Below, one piece after another: positions 42,981 through 50,364 of a stretch of DNA of 64,000 nt. This DNA comes from Parapusillimonas sp013416435. Lineage in GTDB: Bacteria > Pseudomonadota > Gammaproteobacteria > Burkholderiales > Burkholderiaceae_B. Where the stretch lies: assembly GCF_052180245.1 (NCBI RefSeq), contig NZ_CP197474.1, forward strand, positions 434,001 to 498,000. The letters run 5' to 3'. Numbering within the stretch: the first letter of the stretch is position 1; every line of letters starts with the position of its first letter. The notes under the pieces are model-generated. The model ran no database searches. It saw only the letters and a list, made by a program, of their open reading frames with translations, and had not been told where the DNA came from. A program made the position numbers and the translations under genes.

Positions 42981-45053
42981 TCAGCTGTGGTGGCTCAGAT
43001 GCGCATTCTTGAAAACATCAAATGAGCATGTCCAGTTCGGGGCTAAGTACAGCGTTGAGCCGGGGTACTCGATAATCGACGGACCGTCGATGCGCTGTTC
43101 GGGATGTAATTCCTCGAAGCTATAGACACCTAACGTTTCCCATCCCAGGTTGTGCAGATAGACGGCGCGCTGTGTCTTAGGGACGGGCTTTGTTGCTACA
43201 GGCGCATGGCGCGGCCAAAGTGCCTTTTGGACCGTTCCCATAGCGGTTATGCGCAGGTTTACCGCTTCGATGCTGCGTTCTTTCAGAAGATAGCCGTAAA
43301 CTTTTTCGTGTTGTTGATTGAACCGCTCGTGTAGGCTGAGAAATGCGTCCGTAAAGTCCGAGTCGTTCAGAGGAAGGTTCAAATCGTAGTTCTGCCCCTT
43401 GTACCGAAGATCTATCGACGTGAAGAGCAGCGAGTCCGTAGGCACTATGCCTTCGGCTTGCAATGCGATGGCGGCTTGATTCTTAAGCTCCTCGACGGCA
43501 TCACGCATTGTTTGAATGCTATCCGTGCAGAGGTCGATGACAAGAGTGCGAGCCATATCGTGCCGTACATCGGCGCATAGCAGGCCCATCGCCGACAGGT
43601 TTCCCGGTGCGGGGGGAATAACCACACGCTTAATGCTTAGCTCTTCCGCCAAGCGCGTGGCATGCAAAGCACCGGCGCCTCCGAATGCGAAGAGGGTAAA
43701 GTCACGACAATCAAGCCCTCTTTCCACCGAGATCAACTTTATCGCGTTCGTCATATGCGCTTCCGCAATTGACATGATTCCCAATGCCGCATCGGCGCAA
43801 CTGATTCCCAATGGCTGAGCTATCTTGTCTTCGATAGCCTTCTCGGATTTTTCCGGATAGAGCGTTCGAGCGCCAGCAAGAAAAGTTTGGGGATTCAGTC
43901 GCCCGGTATATAGATTTGCATCCGTAACCGTCGGGTCCTCACCGCCTTGGCCATAGCATGCAGGGCCCGGGACTGATCCGGCGCTGTGTGGGCCAACACG
44001 CATGGCGGACCCTCCATCGATATAGGCAATGGAGCCGCCGCCCGCGCCGATCGTGACCATATCCAACGTAGGAATCAGTAGAGGGTAGTCACCGACTTTG
44101 CTTTGATGCACGAGCTGCGGTTCTCCGTTGGAAATCAGAGCAACGTCGGTACTTGTGCCACCCATATCCAGGGTGATGATGTTTTGGATGCCGCATTGCC
44201 GAGCCAACGCGGTGGCGCCCACGATTCCACCCATAATGCCCGAATGAGTGATTGCAGCCGGTACCTTGGAAGCGGATTGAAAAGTCGATAGTCCTCCGTT
44301 TCCGCGCATGATGTAGCAGCTTCCATTCAGGCCCTTCTCATTTGATGCGGTTGCGAGGCTGCTTAGGTGGTCGGTAATCGCTTTCTTGATGAGAGCGTTC
44401 ACACATGTCGTGCTCGTGCGTTCATATTCGCGGAATTCACGCACAACATCACTTGACAGTGAGACGTCTATCTCGGGGCAAATTTCCTGCGCCATTTCGG
44501 CGATTCTACGTTCATGCGCCGGATTGGCATATGCATGAAGGAAGCACACGGCAAGACTTTTCACGCCGGTGCCGCGAACGTCTTCCAGCACTTTTCGGGC
44601 TTGGGTTTCGTCAAGTTCGGTGAGTACTTCTCCGGCGTAATTCATACGCTCCCGTACTACGAATCGCAGCTGCCTCGGCACGAGCGGATCCGATGCGCGC
44701 CAATGGATATCGTAAACATCGGGCTTGCGGGAGGCTCGTCCGATCTCCAGAACATCCCTGAAGCCTTCTGTTGTGATGAGAGCGATCTGGGCCCCTTTTT
44801 GCTCGACAATCAGATTCGTGACGAACGTGGTCGCATAGCAGAATCGGTTTAACTGGTGAATGTTCAGGCCACTGACTTCACAAATTTCAGTTAGTCCTTT
44901 TAAAATGCCGACATTCAGATCGGAAGGGGTAGTAGGGAGCTTTAGGGTTTTAACGATTTCGCCGTTGATCAATACGACGTCCGTGTGTGTACCCCCCGTG
45001 TCGACACCGACTGCGATTTGCCTCGTATGAGGACTTGCGAGTTCCTGCAACAT
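42981..45053 (-). CDS. hyuA: Hydantoinase A/oxoprolinase family protein
   Basis: 690 residues. N-terminal ATPase-like block VGVDTGGTHTDVVLINGE, then YATTFVTNLIVEQKGAQIAL, DMGGTSTDVALISNGEP, AFGGAGALHATRLAEELSI and the C-terminal block FEELHPEQRIDGPSIIEYPG. Supplies the ATP-binding subunit for HyuB, 15 bp downstream. Ribosome site AGGAAC. Confidence 0.93.
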   Translation of the reverse strand: MLQELASPHTRQIAVGVDTGGTHTDVVLINGEIVKTLKLPTTPSDLNVGILKGLTEICEVSGLNIHQLNRFCYATTFVTNLIVEQKGAQIALITTEGFRDVLEIGRASRKPDVYDIHWRASDPLVPRQLRFVVRERMNYAGEVLTELDETQARKVLEDVRGTGVKSLAVCFLHAYANPAHERRIAEMAQEICPEIDVSLSSDVVREFREYERTSTTCVNALIKKAITDHLSSLATASNEKGLNGSCYIMRGNGGLSTFQSASKVPAAITHSGIMGGIVGATALARQCGIQNIITLDMGGTSTDVALISNGEPQLVHQSKVGDYPLLIPTLDMVTIGAGGGSIAYIDGGSAMRVGPHSAGSVPGPACYGQGGEDPTVTDANLYTGRLNPQTFLAGARTLYPEKSEKAIEDKIAQPLGISCADAALGIMSIAEAHMTNAIKLISVERGLDCRDFTLFAFGGAGALHATRLAEELSIKRVVIPPAPGNLSAMGLLCADVRHDMARTLVIDLCTDSIQTMRDAVEELKNQAAIALQAEGIVPTDSLLFTSIDLRYKGQNYDLNLPLNDSDFTDAFLSLHERFNQQHEKVYGYLLKERSIEAVNLRITAMGTVQKALWPRHAPVATKPVPKTQRAVYLHNLGWETLGVYSFEELHPEQRIDGPSIIEYPGSTLYLAPNWTCSFDVFKNAHLSHHS

Positions 45054-45083
45054 GCGTGTTCCTGTAGGTTGATGATATAACGG

Positions 45084-46316
45084 TCAAAAGCGGGAATGGC
45101 GAAACGGGGCGGCGTCTATTGGAGGTTGTGCGTCTTCTATTAGCGCCTGTACTATCCGGGCCGTCATTGGCGCGCCGGTAAGTCCCGAGTGTCCATGTCC
45201 GAATGCATAGATAACGTTATGTGCAGTGGTAGCGCGGTCGACAATGGGAAGCGAGTCGGGCGTCGAGGGTCGGCTTCCCATCCAGAAGGTGGCGCCTTCG
45301 GTGTTGAGAGACGGGTACATCTCTTGTGCGCGGGTTAGTAGCGCTTCTGCACGCTTATAGTTCGGTGGTGCAGCAGCGTTGGCGATCTCGACAGTTCCAG
45401 ATATTCGTACGCCGTCCCGCATGGGAGTAAGCCCGAACATATGATCGCGATTGCTTATCTTGATAGAGGGGCGTATGTTGGGTGCGGGAAGCATGACGTG
45501 GTAGCCGCGTTCGGCCTGTATGGATACCGAATCGCCAAGCCGACTCGCCATCGTTGCGCCGTCTATGCCAGTGGCAAGAACAAATGCCTGCGCATCATAG
45601 GAGCCGTTGACGCATTTTGCGCTGCGCGCAGCGCCGCTGGTTATCGAAAAGGACACGAACTCATCATTGATAATTCGTCCGCCATGCGCCCGGAACCTTT
45701 CTGCCAGCGCTTCGACTAACCGTAATGGATTCAGAGTGTGTCCATTCTCGGGGAAGTGCAACCCATTCTTATATATGGGGTTCAGATGTGGGTCTATGCG
45801 CTGGATTTCGGCACTGTCCAATCGTTCTGCTTTTACGCCGTGCTCTTCTCGCAAGGTTTTTGCCAGAATCTCTACAGGCCCGGAACGGTCGTTTTGCCAT
45901 ACATAGATTTGCCCGGTTTCTTCAATATGTTGTGAGTAGTCAGGCCCCAACATTTCCCGATAATCCATGAGCGCACGTCGATGGAGTGCCCTCAGCGCGT
46001 TGGAGTTTGCTCGTACTTTCTGGATGTCTTTGCCTTCTCTGATCCACCGAACCATCCAGGGGAGAGCCCTAGGAAGATGAGACCATCTGACTACTAAAGG
46101 CCCTAAGGGGTCGGCAAACCAGCGTGGCACCCGTCTGAGCATTCCTGGCAACGCGATGGGTACGCATAGGTCGGGACTGATGGCTCCGCCGTTTCCAAAA
46201 GAGCACCCCATTCCAACTGCTCCTTTGTCGAGCAATGTGACGTCGTGTCCCCCTTGCTGAAGTCTATAGGCAGTGCTCACCCCCACGATGCCTGCCCCAA
46301 TAACAATGATACGCAT
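45084..46316 (-). CDS. D-amino-acid-dehydrogenase-like FAD oxidoreductase
   Basis: 410 residues of the DAO family. FAD-binding GXGXXG at the start (IIVIGAGIVGVSTAYRLQQG), SFGNGGAISPDLCVP typical of DadA, ERGYHVML and FGHGHSGLTGAPMTARIV near the end. Oxidises a D-amino acid or N-alkyl amino acid to the imino acid, passing electrons to the respiratory chain. Fits downstream of hydantoin ring opening, which releases amino acids (inference). Confidence 0.9.
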   Translation of the reverse strand: MRIIVIGAGIVGVSTAYRLQQGGHDVTLLDKGAVGMGCSFGNGGAISPDLCVPIALPGMLRRVPRWFADPLGPLVVRWSHLPRALPWMVRWIREGKDIQKVRANSNALRALHRRALMDYREMLGPDYSQHIEETGQIYVWQNDRSGPVEILAKTLREEHGVKAERLDSAEIQRIDPHLNPIYKNGLHFPENGHTLNPLRLVEALAERFRAHGGRIINDEFVSFSITSGAARSAKCVNGSYDAQAFVLATGIDGATMASRLGDSVSIQAERGYHVMLPAPNIRPSIKISNRDHMFGLTPMRDGVRISGTVEIANAAAPPNYKRAEALLTRAQEMYPSLNTEGATFWMGSRPSTPDSLPIVDRATTAHNVIYAFGHGHSGLTGAPMTARIVQALIEDAQPPIDAAPFRHSRF

Positions 46317-46347
46317 GAGTTATCCAATATAAAGACGAAGATATTGC

Positions 46348-47097
46348 CTACGAAGGCAGGTCGGCACCGATTTCATTGCATGTATTCCGCAAGGCGTCTG
46401 TTATTGCCTGGGCTTTGGGTTTGAAGCGGCTCACGGGCGCGATCACACAGATCGCAGCAACGGTTTCACCTTTTTGATTTCGAACGCCTGCCGATACTCC
46501 GGCTGCGCCTATCACATGGCTATCTATCAGTGTTGCGTAGCCCTGTAGACGCACACGTCGGATTTCTTCAAGTAGTTGCTGCCCATTTGTGATCGTGGCG
46601 GGAGTAAGGGCTTTAAAGTGAGTCGTAGAAATATATGTATCAAGCTCATCGTCGCTTAACGCAGCGAGAAGTACCAAACCATTAGTGGTGGCATACGCTG
46701 CGCGGCTTCCGAGGTCGGCGTCATATCGCAAAGGGCTTGTGCTGGTTACCTTCTCTACGTATTCCATTTCGCGACTCGAAGTCAGCACTCCCAAGAACGT
46801 TGATTCGCCCGTTTGTTCGGTAAGTTCGGCCATATAGGGCTTGGAAGCTCGGATAAGGACGCCAAGTTCTCCTGCTACCCATCCGAACTCTGCATATCGT
46901 TTTGCAATCCGATACTCCCGCCCCAGCCGTTCAATGTATCCGCGTGCTTCTAGAGTGCTAAGTAGCATCGAAGCGCTGCTTTGTGGTATTTCGAGCGCGG
47001 CAGCGATATCGGTGACCCGCTTCGCGGCGGAGGGGCGGGACAGGTGTTCCAGAAGATCAAGAACTCGTGTTGCAGATTTAACTTGATTTGATCGCAT
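46348..47097 (-). CDS. IclR-family transcriptional regulator
   Basis: 249 residues. Helix-turn-helix in VTDIAAALEIPQSSASMLLS; effector domain with AELTEQTGESTFLGVL, AYATTNGLVLLAAL and GAAGVSAGVRNQKGETVAAI. First gene of the hydantoinase operon, same strand, 31 bp before the DadA-like gene, so it probably controls its own operon. No clear ribosome site. Confidence 0.93.
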   Translation of the reverse strand: MRSNQVKSATRVLDLLEHLSRPSAAKRVTDIAAALEIPQSSASMLLSTLEARGYIERLGREYRIAKRYAEFGWVAGELGVLIRASKPYMAELTEQTGESTFLGVLTSSREMEYVEKVTSTSPLRYDADLGSRAAYATTNGLVLLAALSDDELDTYISTTHFKALTPATITNGQQLLEEIRRVRLQGYATLIDSHVIGAAGVSAGVRNQKGETVAAICVIAPVSRFKPKAQAITDALRNTCNEIGADLPS

Positions 47098-47284
47098 ATG
47101 TGATGTAATATCGCACTTATGATTAAGTAGCGATAGTCTAAGATGGGCTCATTGCATGCGCAAGCTTGCATTTGTAACTAATTGTTGTGTTTGACTTGGC
47201 GAGACGCCCAACGAGATGGGCCTTGTGGGCAATTTGGCTCAGTCTTTATTCGATTTGCACGGCACGCTATTTGCCTCATTGCAC

Positions 47285-47314
47285 GGGGTCAGACCCCATG
47301 CGGGGTCTGACCCC
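47285..47314. repeat. Palindromic element, centre ATGC
   Basis: 30-bp copy with standard arms and centre ATGC. Lies in a divergent gap, shortly before the small acidic protein gene. Confidence 0.93.
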
Positions 47315-47342
47315 CTCAACAGAATGCGCAGGGGGAAACACC

Positions 47343-47600
47343 ATGATCAATCAGCAGAAAGGCAAATTTCCGGAGAAGATCGGGGATTTGGAGAGCATCA
47401 AAGATCTGAGTCCGGCCGGTGGCGCAGGCAAGCCGCAGGTCACGCCAGATCAGGACACGGCGAAGCAAGGCGCCAGCACGCCGGACGATGATCCCCGCGT
47501 GAACATCTCGACCGCCGACGACGTCGATATCGAGCCGGATGAGGAAGAGCAGAGCGATGAGCCGGCGCCGCCCATCATTCCGCCGGAGAAACCGGTATGA
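47343..47600 (+). CDS. Small acidic, probably disordered protein of unknown function
   Basis: 85 residues from the ATG at 47343, which has AGGGGGAA upstream; a longer frame to 47187 runs through the palindromic element and is unlikely. Rich in Asp, Glu, Pro and Ala (ADDVDIEPDEEEQSDEPAPP), no membrane segment or known domain visible. No function can be assigned. Confidence 0.65.
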   Translation: MINQQKGKFPEKIGDLESIKDLSPAGGAGKPQVTPDQDTAKQGASTPDDDPRVNISTADDVDIEPDEEEQSDEPAPPIIPPEKPV

Positions 47601-47632
47601 AATACGCTGAAATCACCTCATCCAGGCTTCTC

Positions 47633-47646
47633 TTGATCTAGATCAC
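47633..47646. promoter_or_regulatory. FNR-like site (weak)
   Basis: TTGATCTAGATCAC matches TTGAT-N4-ATCAA at 9 of 10 positions and contains the palindrome TGATCTAGATCA. It is about 140 bp before the YceI gene. This match quality is expected about twice by chance in the window. Confidence 0.25.
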
Positions 47647-47784
47647 GTATACGGCGGAAGGAGGATTGCGGCTCGCCTGTGGATGGCTAGACTCGGAGGC
47701 ATCAGACGCTGCATCGGCGTTTACGCTTGCAGCGTTACGTTGCTCCAGGCTGACGTTTCAGCCGCTTACACAGGGAAGCTCTCC

Positions 47785-48351
47785 ATGAAGAAAACATTGC
47801 TTGCAGCCGCCATCCTGGCGGCTTCCGGCTTGGCCTATGGCCAGGAAGCCATTTACGATGTCGAGCCCACGCACACCTTCGTCCACTTCGAGGTCCTGCA
47901 TTCCGGTACTTCCACCAATCGTGGGCGGTTCGATACGGTCGAGGGCACGATAACGATCGACCGGCAAGCCGGAAAAGGCAAGGCCGACATCGTGGTGCAT
48001 CCGGGGTCGGTCAATACAGGCATAGAGTCCTATAACAATCATCTGCGCAACGAAGACTTTCTGGATGTCGCGGCGCATCCCACGGCCCGATTCGTGGGAG
48101 ATGGCTTCGTGTTCGAAAATGGACGAGTCAAATCCGTATCGGGTACCTTGACTCTTCTGGGAAAAGCGCAGCCCGTCACGTTGAACGCGTTGCGTTTCAA
48201 CTGTTACGACAATCCGCGTGAAAAAAGGGAGGCGTGCGGGGGCGACTTCGAAACCACGCTGACCCGCAGTGATTTCGGGATGAAGTTCGGGCTGCCCGGC
48301 ATTCCGGATACGGTTCGTGTTCTCATACAGATAGAGGCGTTGAAGCGCTAG
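47785..48351 (+). CDS. YceI-family periplasmic protein
   Basis: 188 residues with signal peptide MKKTLLAAAILAASGLAYGQ. The YceI lipocalin-like domain follows: YDVEPTHTFVHFEVLHSGTS, HLRNEDFLDVAAHPTARF, SGTLTLLGKAQPVTLNA, RSDFGMKFGLPGIPDTV. These proteins bind isoprenoid-type lipids in the periplasm and are linked to acid or redox stress. ATG at 47785 selected because the signal peptide starts there. Confidence 0.93.
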   Translation: MKKTLLAAAILAASGLAYGQEAIYDVEPTHTFVHFEVLHSGTSTNRGRFDTVEGTITIDRQAGKGKADIVVHPGSVNTGIESYNNHLRNEDFLDVAAHPTARFVGDGFVFENGRVKSVSGTLTLLGKAQPVTLNALRFNCYDNPREKREACGGDFETTLTRSDFGMKFGLPGIPDTVRVLIQIEALKR

Positions 48352-48361
48352 CAGGCTAGCA

Positions 48362-48434
48362 GGGGTCCGACCCTGTACAGGGTCGGACCCCGCACCGGAC
48401 GCTAGGGTCAGACCCCATTCGGGGTCTGACCCTA
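48362..48434. repeat. Two palindromic elements (48362-48391, 48403-48434), both with matched arm changes
   Basis: The first has arms GGGGTCCGACCC and GGGTCGGACCCC around TGTACA; the second has arms TAGGGTCAGACCCC and its reverse complement around ATTC. In both, changes on one arm are mirrored on the other. The last three bases of the second form the stop codon of the aspartate dehydrogenase gene. Confidence 0.93.
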
Positions 48435-49205
48435 CAACAACAAATACGTCGACCCCAGCGCCGCCTGGGCAAGGCTGCCGGCGACGATGCGGGACGAGGG
48501 GGATGCATCCGAGATCCTCAGTCCGCTGACTTTGACGTCGAATGCGCCGAAGTGACCGCGCACGATGAGCTCATGCACGTTTGCGTTCAGGCCAGGGTCC
48601 ACGTGCATTTCCACCCGCGTTCTGTCGAAGCCGATGCCGGCCAGGGCAATGGTGCCCGTCAGGTTGGCGTTCTTGGGAAACCGTTTGACGGCTTCGCGGG
48701 CGGAGCCGGAGAAGACGAGGCCTTGGTCGGGGATGTCGCCGTCGTAGTGGCCTCGCAAGGTACTGGGCGGCATGGTGCCACGGTAGAGCACGTCGTCGAT
48801 GGGGGTGTGGCGCGCGGCGGCCAGTCCGTCTATGCCGACGATGGCGCCCGTGGGGAGCCGTATTTGCGATCGCATGGACCGTGCGGTGTCGACCAGGCGT
48901 GCACGAAAGATGTCGTCGGCCAATGCGCCGACCGAGGCGGGCACATAATGGGCTCCCGCTTGGATGACAGGCAGTGCATATTGGGCGGTTGCCGCTTGCC
49001 CGGCGCACTCCACCACGAGGTCCGGCTTCTGCGCAAGGAAGTCATGCAGCGAAAAAAAGCATTCCGCCGGCATGGCCTGGCCGGACTTGCTGCGAGCCAG
49101 GTATCCCACGATCTCCGTGCTTGCCGTGTGCTGGGCAAGATGCCGGCTCAGTTCCTGAGCCAGCGCGCCGCGTCCGATGATGCCGATGCGAAGCCGGGTC
49201 GTCAT
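48432..49205 (-). CDS. L-aspartate dehydrogenase family protein (NadX-like)
   Basis: 257 residues. Rossmann motif IGIIGRGALAQELSRHL, PDLVVECAGQAATAQYALPV, RLPTGAIVGIDGLAAAR and the C-terminal DUF108 domain (FPKNANLTGTIALAGIGFDR, NVHELIVRGHFGAFDVKVSG). Deaminates L-aspartate to oxaloacetate or iminoaspartate using NAD(P). ATG overlaps the stop of the upstream Bug gene by 4 nt, so this copy may serve catabolism of an imported amino-dicarboxylate rather than NAD synthesis (inference). The stop codon lies in a palindromic element. Confidence 0.9.
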   Translation of the reverse strand: MTTRLRIGIIGRGALAQELSRHLAQHTASTEIVGYLARSKSGQAMPAECFFSLHDFLAQKPDLVVECAGQAATAQYALPVIQAGAHYVPASVGALADDIFRARLVDTARSMRSQIRLPTGAIVGIDGLAAARHTPIDDVLYRGTMPPSTLRGHYDGDIPDQGLVFSGSAREAVKRFPKNANLTGTIALAGIGFDRTRVEMHVDPGLNANVHELIVRGHFGAFDVKVSGLRISDASPSSRIVAGSLAQAALGSTYLLL

Positions 49206-50197
49206 TGCTTGATGTTCTCCATGTCGGCAACCAATGCGCGCTGGGTCTCGATTTCCTCTTTCAGGAATGCGGTGAACTCCTGAGTGGAGTTCGGTTTGAA
49301 CGCATCGACTCCCAGCGAGTTCAGGCGTTCGCTGACGGACGGATTTTGCATGGCCTTGTTCACGGCTGCATTCAGTTTTTCCACGACGTCCTTGGGCGTG
49401 TCGGCCGGTGCAAAAAGACCCAGCCACGAACTGAACTCATAGCCCGGCACGCCGGCGCCATCGACGGTGGGTACCCCGGGCAGCGAGGCCAGAGGCGTCT
49501 TGCCGCTTACGCCCAGCGCGCGCAGCGTACCGGATTGCACCTTGGTGACGGCTGATCCGGCGCCGGAGAACATCATTTCGACATGGCCGCCCGCCACGTC
49601 GGTTTCCGCCAGGCTGCTGCCTTTGTACGGCACATGCCGGAGCGATATCCGGCTCATCTTGGCCAGATGCTCCATGGCCAGGTGGTTGCTGGAGCCGATG
49701 CCGCCCGAACCGTAAGTGATCTCGCCCGGTTTGGCCTTGGCGGCCTGGATGATGTCTTGCACGGACTTGTAGGGCGAGTTGGCGGGCACGACCAGTACAT
49801 TGGGAAGGGTCGCCACCTTGATGATGGGACTGAAGTCCTTCAGGGAATCATAGGGCGGGTCCTTGAGCAGCAAGGGATTGGTGACGTGCCCGGGCGCAGC
49901 CAGCAGCAGCGTGGTGCCGTCGTTTCGCGCGCGTGCCACGCTGACCGTGCCGATGACGCCATTGGCGCCTGCCTTGTTCTCGACGATGAAATTGCGACCC
50001 AGGTCTTTGGAAAGCTGCTCGGCCAGCACGCGACCAAGCACATCCGTATAGCCGCCGGCGGAGAAGGCCACGATGATGCGAGTCGGTCCTTTGGCCGCGT
50101 CGGTGTCCGCCCATGACGGCTGCATCGTGAAAGGCAGCGCCAAGCCGAGCGCCGCGCCGAATTTGAGTAATGCTCTTTTTTTGTTTGAACGAATCAT
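49202..50197 (-). CDS. Bug/TctC-family solute-binding protein
   Basis: 331 residues; ATG at 50197 with AAGGAGAG upstream. The longer open frame reads through three palindromic elements and is not real. Signal peptide ends near MQPSWADTD. Hallmarks: TRIIVAFSAGGYTDVLG, VENKAGANGVIG, RNDGTTLLLAA, HVPYKGSSLA. Coupled to the aspartate dehydrogenase gene, which hints at an aspartate-like ligand (inference). Confidence 0.93.
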   Translation of the reverse strand: MIRSNKKRALLKFGAALGLALPFTMQPSWADTDAAKGPTRIIVAFSAGGYTDVLGRVLAEQLSKDLGRNFIVENKAGANGVIGTVSVARARNDGTTLLLAAPGHVTNPLLLKDPPYDSLKDFSPIIKVATLPNVLVVPANSPYKSVQDIIQAAKAKPGEITYGSGGIGSSNHLAMEHLAKMSRISLRHVPYKGSSLAETDVAGGHVEMMFSGAGSAVTKVQSGTLRALGVSGKTPLASLPGVPTVDGAGVPGYEFSSWLGLFAPADTPKDVVEKLNAAVNKAMQNPSVSERLNSLGVDAFKPNSTQEFTAFLKEEIETQRALVADMENIKQ

Positions 50198-50220
50198 GTT
50201 CTCTCCTTGTTGATTTGGTA

Positions 50221-50354
50221 GGGGTCCGACCCCATGCGGGGTCCGACCCCCTTTTGTGCGTTTAACGTTGGGTTGGGGTTGGACCCCGTACGGGGTCCAA
50301 CCCCTCTGTCTGGCGTTCGATGTCGGGGTCGGACCCCGCATGGGGTCCGACCCC
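50221..50354. repeat. Cluster of three palindromic elements (50221-50250, 50275-50304, 50325-50354)
   Basis: Starts are 54 and 50 bp apart. Arms are GGGGTCCGACCCC (both sides, unmatched middle base), GGGGTTGGACCCC with exact complement, and GGGGTCGGACCCC with exact complement; centres ATGC, GTAC and GCAT. Confidence 0.93.
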
Positions 50355-50364
50355 TTGAATCTTG

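Noticed and set aside
47100..47130. Possible IclR operator upstream of 46348-47097 (GTGAT...ATCGCAC)
   Set aside because: The half-sites match at only about five of seven positions and occur once, so it is too weak to list.
47633..47646. FNR-like site as evidence for an oxygen regulon with the 25169 site
   Set aside because: Nine-of-ten matches are expected about twice by chance in this window, so only the perfect site at 25169 is used as evidence.
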